Translations under genes and position numbers: made by a program
Assembly: GCA_048268885.1 (NCBI GenBank)
Contig: JBLWUP010000033.1
Span: forward strand, 1-64,000
Source of the DNA: Pelagibius sp048268885
GTDB taxonomy: Bacteria; Pseudomonadota; Alphaproteobacteria; Kiloniellales; Kiloniellaceae
Length of the DNA: 64,000 nucleotides
Direction: 5' to 3'
Shown here: piece after piece, positions 58,056 through 64,000 of the stretch
Layout of the letters: the number at the start of each line of letters is the position of its first letter
Position numbering within the stretch: position 1 is the first letter of the stretch
Notes under the pieces: generated by a model
Seen by the model: only the letters and a program-made list of their open reading frames with translations
Databases searched by the model: none
What the model was told of the DNA's origin: nothing

Positions 58056-60044
58056 ATGGCTTTTCCACCGGAATTTCTGGACGAACTGCGCAACCGGATC
58101 ACCACGTCGGAGGTGGTCGGCAAGCGCGTGAAGCTGTTGAAGAAGGGCCGCGAATTCAGCGGCCTCTGCCCCTTCCATAACGAGAAGACGCCGTCCTTCA
58201 CCGTCAACGACGACAAGGGCTTCTACCACTGCTTCGGCTGCGGCGCGCACGGCAGCGCGATCGACTTCATCATGAACACCGAGGGCCTGAGCTTCCCGGA
58301 GACGGTCGAGCGCCTGGCGGGCCTGGCCGGCATGGAAGTGCCGCAGGAACGCCCGGAAGACCGCGAGCGCGCCCAGAAGCGCGCCGGGCTGGTCGACGTG
58401 ACCGAGGCCGCCTGCGCCTGGTTCGAGGAGCAGCTGCAGACGGAAGCCGGCAAGGAGGCGCGCGACTACCTGGAGCGCCGCGGCCTGGCGCGGGACACCG
58501 TGAAGGCCTTCCGCCTGGGCTTCGCGCCGCGCGCCCGGGGCGTGCTGGCCAAGGCCTTGCGCGCGCGGGGCATCACCGTCGAGCAGCTGCTGGAAGCCGG
58601 CCTGGTGAAGCGCGCCGACGACGGCCCCCCCAGCAGCAACGGGGAAGACCTGCGCGACTACTTCTTCCACCGGGTGATCTTCCCGATCACCGACCGGCGC
58701 GGCCGGGTCATCGCCTTCGGCGGGCGGGCGCTGGGCGACTCCAAGGCCAAGTACCTGAATTCCCCGGATACCCCGCTGTTCCACAAGGGCCGGGTGCTCT
58801 ACAACCTGGCCCGCGCGCGCAAGGCCGCCCACGACACCGGCGAACTGCTGGTCACCGAGGGCTACATGGACGTGATCGCCTTGGCGGAGCACGGTTTTCC
58901 CGCCGCCGTGGCGCCGCTGGGCACCGCCATCACCGAGGAACAGATCGAGGAGTTGTGGCGCCTGACGCCGGAGCCGACCCTCTGCTTCGACGGCGACGCC
59001 GCCGGCCAGCGCGCCGCCTTCCGCGCCGCGGCCCGCGCGCTGCCCCTGCTGAAGCCGGGCAAGAGCCTGCTCTTCGCCATGCTGCCGCCGGGCGAGGACC
59101 CGGACAGCCTGCTGCGCGGCCAGGGTCCGGGGGCCCTGCGCGGTCTGCTGGAGACCGCCCAGCCTCTGGCCGACATGGTGTGGCGCCAGGCGACCGACGG
59201 CCGCGCGGCCGATACGCCGGAGCGCCGCGCCGCGATCCGCGCCGAACTGCGCGACCAGTGCCGCACGATCCGCGAGCCGGAGTTGCGCGAGGACTACCGC
59301 CAGGAAATGGAACGCCGCTTCGAGCTGGTCTTCGGCTATGGCCCCAAGGGGGCCGGGGGCTACGGCGCCAAGGGCGGCGGACAGGCCACCGGGGGCCGAC
59401 CCGGGGGCGGCGGGCGCTCAGGCTATGGCGGTGGCCGCTCAGGCTATGGCGGCAGGGGCGCGGGCAAAGGCGGCTGGAACCGGCAGTGGGGACCGCTGGA
59501 CGAGCCCGGCAAACGGCGCCGGCCCGCGGATCTGCTGCGTCCCGGGCGGACCGAACAGGTACTCCTTGCCACTTTGATTAATCATAACAATTTATTAATC
59601 GAGTTTGTCGAGGATCTGGCGGGGATCGACTTCGTTGACGGCGATCTCAACATCCTGCGGCAGGCCCTGATCGACTGCATGGCGCGCAATGCGGACCTTG
59701 ACACCGAAGGTGTGAAATGCCACCTCTCCAAACAGGGGTATTCGGGGCTTTTGGCTACGCTTTTGGCCCCAGAAGTATATGTTCATGGCAGGTTTGCCCG
59801 TCCCGACGCCTCAGCGGAGGTGGCGCGGCAATCTGTTTTGCACATTTTAGGGGTTTTGCGTGACCGCCAATCCGGGTCCCAGCGTGCTGAGGAAGCACGG
59901 GCTCTGGCGGCGGATATGACGGCGGAACAGTTGAAGCGGGTTCAGGCCCGCCAGAAACTTCAGCTGGAAGAAGAAGGCCGCAAAGTGGATCTGGACCGAT
60001 TTGAGGCGATGCTTCAAACGACCGTGGACAAAGCAGACTCATAA
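58056..60044 (+). CDS. dnaG: DNA primase
   Basis: The 662-residue primase makes RNA primers at the replication fork. The zinc-binding domain has C38, H41, C59 and C62; the TOPRIM core has T-E-G-Y-M-D-V-I-A-L near 270. A Gly-rich linker with G-Y-G-G-G-R-S repeats (about 426-478) separates the core from the helical DnaB-binding domain. The start has only a weak ribosome site. It is 102 bases before rpoD, the conserved dnaG-rpoD order. Confidence 0.96.
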   Translation: MAFPPEFLDELRNRITTSEVVGKRVKLLKKGREFSGLCPFHNEKTPSFTVNDDKGFYHCFGCGAHGSAIDFIMNTEGLSFPETVERLAGLAGMEVPQERPEDRERAQKRAGLVDVTEAACAWFEEQLQTEAGKEARDYLERRGLARDTVKAFRLGFAPRARGVLAKALRARGITVEQLLEAGLVKRADDGPPSSNGEDLRDYFFHRVIFPITDRRGRVIAFGGRALGDSKAKYLNSPDTPLFHKGRVLYNLARARKAAHDTGELLVTEGYMDVIALAEHGFPAAVAPLGTAITEEQIEELWRLTPEPTLCFDGDAAGQRAAFRAAARALPLLKPGKSLLFAMLPPGEDPDSLLRGQGPGALRGLLETAQPLADMVWRQATDGRAADTPERRAAIRAELRDQCRTIREPELREDYRQEMERRFELVFGYGPKGAGGYGAKGGGQATGGRPGGGGRSGYGGGRSGYGGRGAGKGGWNRQWGPLDEPGKRRRPADLLRPGRTEQVLLATLINHNNLLIEFVEDLAGIDFVDGDLNILRQALIDCMARNADLDTEGVKCHLSKQGYSGLLATLLAPEVYVHGRFARPDASAEVARQSVLHILGVLRDRQSGSQRAEEARALAADMTAEQLKRVQARQKLQLEEEGRKVDLDRFEAMLQTTVDKADS

Positions 60045-60146
60045 ATAAGGTGCGTTGACGAGCGCCGGGGCCGATCGATATGGGCCGATCGGCGCTGAGA
60101 CGCGAGGCGGAGCATCCCGATGAAGGCATTTGAGGTAGTGGGCTGA

Positions 60147-62255
60147 ATGGCGACCAAGGCAAACGAAAGCGCTGAGACCGCGGAATCCCGTGAGGAATCC
60201 TCGGACGGTCCGCTGATGGACAGCATGTCCGCGGCCGTGAAGAAGATGATCACGAAGGCGAAGGAACGCGGTTACGTCACCTATGACGAGCTGAACGCCG
60301 TTTTGCCGCCGGACCAGATGTCCTCCGAACAGATCGAAGACACCATGTCGCTCCTATCGGAGATGGGCATCACCGTCATCGAGAGCGAGGAGCAGGACGA
60401 CTCCTCCAGCGAAGAGGAGCCGAAGGAAGGCGAGAAGACCGCCACCGGCAACCTGAACGACGACGATATCGGGCGCACCGACGACCCGGTGCGCATGTAC
60501 CTGCGCGAGATGGGCTCGGTCGAGCTGCTGTCGCGCGAGGGCGAAATCGCCATCGCCAAGCGCATCGAGGCGGGCCGCGAGAAGATGATCGGCGGCATCT
60601 GCGAGAGCCCGCTGACCATCCGCGCCCTGCTGGCCTGGCGCGAAGCCCTGATCGAGGGCCGCATCCTGCTGCGCGACATCATCGACCTGGACGCCACCTA
60701 CGGCGGCGGGCCGACCGAGGACGCCATGAATCAGGCGGTCGACGAGATCGCCGAGATGGAGGACGCGCCGGAGCCGGCCAAGGGCAAGGACGCCAAGGCA
60801 AACGGCAAGGATGACGGTAAAGACGACGGCAAGGGTAAGGGCAAGGCCGCCAAGGCCGAGGACGAGGCCCAGACCAAGGCCAAGGGCAAGGACGCCAAGG
60901 GTGAGGAAGAAAAGTCCGAGGGCGAAGGCGAGAAGGCCGAGGGCGAGAAGACCGACGACGACGACGATGACGACGAGGAGGAGAACTCCATCTCTCTCGC
61001 CGCCATGGAAGCCGCCCTGCTGCCCCAGGTGCTCGACACCTTCGACGAGATCTCCAAGACCTGGAAGAAGATCACCAAGGTCCAGGAAAAGCGCCTGACC
61101 CACCTGCAGCGCGGCGAGAAGATCACGCCGCAGACCGAAAAGCGCTACGAGAAGCTGCAGCACGAGCTGGTCGAGCTCATGGAAGTCGTGCACTTCAACA
61201 ACAACCGTCTGGAGCAGCTGGTCGATCAGCTCTATGGCCTCAATCGCCGCCTGGTCGGCTTCGAGGGCAAGATGCTGCGCATGGCCGAGCGCTGCGGCGT
61301 GAACCGCCAGGACTTCCTGGATCACTATTTCGGGCGCGAGCTGGACCCGCGCTGGGTCAGCCGCGTGAAGCGCCTGACCGGCAAGGGCTGGTCCAAGTTC
61401 GCCGACCGCTACGGCGACGACGTGAAGGGCATCCGCAAGGAAGTCGCCGAGATCGCCGCCGAGAGCGAGCTGCCGATCAGCGAGTTCCGCCGCATCGTGA
61501 AGACGGTGCAGACCGGCGAGAAGGAAGCCAGCAAGGCCAAGACCGAGATGGTCGAGGCCAACCTGCGTCTGGTGATCTCCATCGCCAAGAAGTACACCAA
61601 CCGCGGCCTGCAGTTCCTCGACCTGATCCAGGAAGGCAACATCGGCCTGATGAAGGCGGTCGACAAGTTCGAGTACCGCCGCGGCTACAAGTTCTCGACC
61701 TACGCCACCTGGTGGATCCGTCAGGCGATCACCCGTTCGATCGCCGACCAGGCCCGCACCATCCGTATCCCGGTGCACATGATCGAGACCATCAACAAGC
61801 TGGTGCGCACCAGCCGGCAGATGCTGCACGAGATCGGCCGCGAGCCGACCCCGGAAGAGCTGGCCGAACGTCTCGTCATGCCGCTGGAGAAGGTGCGCAA
61901 GGTCCTCAAGATCGCCAAGGAGCCGATCTCCCTGGAGACGCCGATCGGCGACGAGGAAGACAGCCACCTCGGCGATTTCATCGAGGACAAGAACGCGGTC
62001 ATTCCGCTGGACGCGGCCATTCAGTCCAACCTGCGCGAGACCACCACGCGGGTGCTGGCCAGCCTGACGCCGCGCGAGGAGCGCGTCTTGCGCATGCGTT
62101 TCGGCATCGGCATGAACACCGACCACACCCTGGAAGAGGTCGGCCAGCAGTTCTCCGTGACGCGCGAACGTATCCGCCAGATCGAGGCCAAGGCGCTCCG
62201 GAAGCTGAAGCACCCCTCGCGCTCGCGCAAGCTGCGCTCCTTCCTCGATACCTGA
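60147..62255 (+). CDS. rpoD: Primary sigma factor RpoD (sigma-70)
   Basis: The 702-residue factor directs most housekeeping transcription. The conserved regions are visible: R-M-Y-L-R-E-M-G-S near 113 (region 1.2), region 2 with Y-A-T-W-W-I-R-Q-A-I-T near 525, region 3 and region 4 with R-E-R-I-R-Q-I-E-A-K-A near 680. Between about 210 and 280 there is a long low-complexity insert of Lys/Gly/Glu/Ala with seven Asp in a row. A terminator follows the stop. Confidence 0.97.
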   Translation: MATKANESAETAESREESSDGPLMDSMSAAVKKMITKAKERGYVTYDELNAVLPPDQMSSEQIEDTMSLLSEMGITVIESEEQDDSSSEEEPKEGEKTATGNLNDDDIGRTDDPVRMYLREMGSVELLSREGEIAIAKRIEAGREKMIGGICESPLTIRALLAWREALIEGRILLRDIIDLDATYGGGPTEDAMNQAVDEIAEMEDAPEPAKGKDAKANGKDDGKDDGKGKGKAAKAEDEAQTKAKGKDAKGEEEKSEGEGEKAEGEKTDDDDDDDEEENSISLAAMEAALLPQVLDTFDEISKTWKKITKVQEKRLTHLQRGEKITPQTEKRYEKLQHELVELMEVVHFNNNRLEQLVDQLYGLNRRLVGFEGKMLRMAERCGVNRQDFLDHYFGRELDPRWVSRVKRLTGKGWSKFADRYGDDVKGIRKEVAEIAAESELPISEFRRIVKTVQTGEKEASKAKTEMVEANLRLVISIAKKYTNRGLQFLDLIQEGNIGLMKAVDKFEYRRGYKFSTYATWWIRQAITRSIADQARTIRIPVHMIETINKLVRTSRQMLHEIGREPTPEELAERLVMPLEKVRKVLKIAKEPISLETPIGDEEDSHLGDFIEDKNAVIPLDAAIQSNLRETTTRVLASLTPREERVLRMRFGIGMNTDHTLEEVGQQFSVTRERIRQIEAKALRKLKHPSRSRKLRSFLDT

Positions 62256-62278
62256 GCGAAGCAGACAGTCTTAAAGAC

Positions 62279-62312
62279 AAAGGGCCGTTCCCCTGAGGAG
62301 CGGCCCTTTTTC
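62279..62312 (+). terminator. Terminator after rpoD
   Basis: AAAGGGCCG (62279-62287) pairs with CGGCCCTTT (62301-62309) around a 13-base loop that may add inner pairs, and is followed by more T and C. It lies 24 bases after the stop. Confidence 0.9.
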
Positions 62313-62421
62313 TATCGACCGATGCGCCGGCACTAACCCTGCCGCGCAGTGGTTGGCGCACCAAACCCGTGCTACCGTTCCCGCCTCAACTTGGGGCCTC
62401 AACTTGGGGGAGGGACGTCGC

Positions 62422-63390
62422 ATGCGCCTTACCGTCGGGACCTTCAACCTCAACAACCTGTTCTCGCGGTTCAATTTCTCCGGGCAGGTTCAGGCCATCA
62501 AGAAGAACGACACCGGCGTCAGTTCCAAGGTGACCTACAAGTTCACCGAGGACGACGTCTACCGCCTGCGGACCTTCAAGGGCCGCCTGGTGCAGGAGAA
62601 GGACAAGAAGGAGCGCAAGCTCATCGCCGACCGCATCAAGGCGATGAACGTCGACCTGCTGGGCGTGCAGGAGGTCGAGAACATCGACATCCTGAAGACC
62701 TTCAACTACCAAGACCTCGCCGGGCTCTATCCTTATTACACGCTGATCGAAGGCAACGATCCGCGCCTCATCGACGTCGGCCTGCTGTCGAAGTTCCCCC
62801 TGGGCCCGGTGACCAGCTGGCACCAGGCGGTGCATCCCGAAGATCCCGACCAGCCTGTCTTCGGGCGCGACCTGCTGCAGGTCGAGGTGCTCAATCCGTC
62901 GCGCAAGCGCACGCTCTTCACTGTGTTCAACACGCACCTGAAGAGCCACTTCGTCGACTTCCGCGAGGATCCCGCGACGGGCAAGGCGAAGAACGACACG
63001 CGGCGCCGGCGTCAGGCCGAGATGGTCAGGACCATCATCGAGGACCAGACCCGCCCGCGCAGCCGCTACCTGCTGATGGGCGACATGAACGATGCGCCGG
63101 AGGCCGCGCCCCTGGCCGCCTTCGCGGCTTCCGACCTCGGCCTCGTCAACGCCCTGGCCAACCCGGCGGAAACCCGCGAAGCCAAGCACGACACCCCGCC
63201 GCCGCCGGGGCCGTCCTGGACCCACCGCTTCAAGGCCTCCGGCAAGCCGGCGGAGTATCACCTCTACGACCACATCTGGCTCAGCCCCTCGCTGGCGCCG
63301 CGCCAGACCGCGGCGACCATCGACCGCCGCACAAAACACAGCGGCGACGGCAGCGACCACGACCCCGCCTGGATCGAGCTGGACCTTTAA
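62422..63390 (+). CDS. Endonuclease/exonuclease/phosphatase-fold protein
   Basis: The 322-residue protein has the metal-dependent DNase I-like core: T-F-N-L-N-N-L near the start, V-Q-E-V-E-N at about 94-99, N-T-H-L-K-S-H near 175, M-G-D-M-N-D-A-P near 222, and G-S-D-H-D-P-A near the end. The substrate could be nucleic acid or phosphoester lipid; no clear subgroup is seen. No signal peptide is obvious, suggesting a cytoplasmic enzyme. ATG 62422 follows GGGGGAGGG. Confidence 0.9.
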   Translation: MRLTVGTFNLNNLFSRFNFSGQVQAIKKNDTGVSSKVTYKFTEDDVYRLRTFKGRLVQEKDKKERKLIADRIKAMNVDLLGVQEVENIDILKTFNYQDLAGLYPYYTLIEGNDPRLIDVGLLSKFPLGPVTSWHQAVHPEDPDQPVFGRDLLQVEVLNPSRKRTLFTVFNTHLKSHFVDFREDPATGKAKNDTRRRRQAEMVRTIIEDQTRPRSRYLLMGDMNDAPEAAPLAAFAASDLGLVNALANPAETREAKHDTPPPPGPSWTHRFKASGKPAEYHLYDHIWLSPSLAPRQTAATIDRRTKHSGDGSDHDPAWIELDL

Positions 63391-63502
63391 GGACGGCGCC
63401 GGCGTTCCGCCGTCAGTGGCGGACTTGCCCGCGACAGCCTGTCACAGGGTCTTGATGGGCAAAGGCTGCTCAACTGTTACGCGCAGTTTTGAGGAGGCGG
63501 CC

Positions 63503-63955
63503 ATGATGACGCAGGTGGCGACGAAACAGGTTTGGGCTGCGCTCTGGATGGCGGCCTTCGCCTGTCTCGCTGCGCCCTTCTGGCTGGAGGAACCCTGGAT
63601 GGTTCTGCCGCCGGCGGTGGCGGGCGGCATCTCCGGTTGGTGGCTGCAGGCGGGAGCGGTCGGCGGGAAGGCCACTTTCTGGGCCGCCACCGCTATCGGG
63701 GTCTGCAGCGCCTTCCTCTCCCTGCCACTTTTCGCGCTTGGCTTCGTTCTTGTCATGGACGGTCCGGCCACCGTTCTCACGAACCCCGGCAAGCTGTTCG
63801 GGGGCGCTTTTTTCGTCATCTTCCTTGCCCTTTGGCTTCTCTGGTGGTGGATCGCGGCTTGGGGCGCCGTCGCCGGTTTGACCCTGCATCTTGCCTGCCG
63901 TGTGGTCGAGCGCGCGTCCGACCGTTGCCCCTTGTGTCGTCTGGCGGCGGCCTGA
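63503..63955 (+). CDS. Small polytopic membrane protein, 150 aa
   Basis: The 150-residue product has about three to four hydrophobic segments (about 10-27, 35-53, 60-85, 97-125) and a C-terminal end C-P-L-C-R-L that could bind a metal or be a disulfide. ATG 63503 has GAGGAGG seven bases upstream. It stands 112 bases after the endonuclease-fold gene on the same strand. No family is recognised. It ends 45 bases before the window edge. Confidence 0.75.
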   Translation: MMTQVATKQVWAALWMAAFACLAAPFWLEEPWMVLPPAVAGGISGWWLQAGAVGGKATFWAATAIGVCSAFLSLPLFALGFVLVMDGPATVLTNPGKLFGGAFFVIFLALWLLWWWIAAWGAVAGLTLHLACRVVERASDRCPLCRLAAA

Positions 63956-64000
63956 CCCGGCCGCCTCGTCTCTTTTGCGTTGCGCGCAGCGTCGGCGGCG

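Overview
The window is about 64 kb of GC-rich, densely packed chromosome. It most likely comes from an alphaproteobacterium of the Rhodospirillales type. The support is the carA-carB-greA block divergent from yqeY-dnaG-rpoD, the MarR/OmpR-type regulator pair, an ELM1-like protein, a trxB-LysR pair, and intergenic repeats of the kind scattered through alphaproteobacterial genomes. This placement is inference from gene content, since no rRNA or tRNA gene is visible. Most genes are ordinary housekeeping functions.

Layout. 1-1.7 kb: a palindromic repeat and four small uncharacterised genes. 1.8-5.5 kb (minus): a receiver-like protein without its phosphorylation residues, then a MarR regulator, OmpR-type response regulator and EnvZ-type kinase in a row. 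5.7-7.8 kb: branched-chain aminotransferase, a Gre-family factor with an altered tip, and a ParE-type toxin-antitoxin pair behind a near-perfect palindromic operator. 7.9-14.1 kb (minus): uvrC, pgsA, mobB, moeA, moaD, moaE and a helical-repeat protein, most of them overlapping or abutting. 14.3 kb: a cluster of DnaA-box-like sites beside AT-rich DNA. 14.6-20.7 kb: folB, a CaCA antiporter, msrB, a PAS-GGDEF cyclase, yaiI and uvrB.

21-25.3 kb: a dihaem cytochrome c, then a Gram-negative sortase with its VIT/vWA substrate and a 48-residue membrane protein not long enough to be called easily. 25.6-37.8 kb: aspartate aminotransferase, amidase, chemoreceptor, glutathione transferase, argC, an EF-G-like GTPase, Dps, a hybrid-free sensor kinase and MsrP. 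37.9-38.1 kb: a chain of five hairpins ending in a terminator, a candidate small RNA. 38.3-45.6 kb: LysR regulator, trxB, a SulP transporter, MFS transporter, glyoxalase, and a divergent TetR/DUF1330 pair whose shared operator covers the TetR start codon. 45.9-47.4 kb: a small conserved protein and a lower-GC XRE/ImmA regulator-protease pair, the most island-like part of the window. 47.5-51.3 kb: an unrecognised 636-residue protein with a 2OG-Fe(II) oxygenase and an ELM1-family protein. 51.5-64 kb: Lrp regulator, greA, carB, carA, yqeY, dnaG, rpoD, an endonuclease/phosphatase-fold enzyme and a small membrane protein.

Functional themes are molybdenum cofactor assembly (mobB, moeA, moaD, moaE) with a user of that cofactor, MsrP, in the same window; methionine and thiol repair and oxidative protection (msrB, msrP, trxB, dps); nucleotide-excision repair (uvrB, uvrC); and the macromolecular synthesis genes (dnaG, rpoD). 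The items I consider most worth following are the sortase unit, the multi-hairpin RNA candidate, the two-gene unit of unknown function at 47.5-50.1 kb, and the receiver-like protein that has lost its phosphorylation chemistry.
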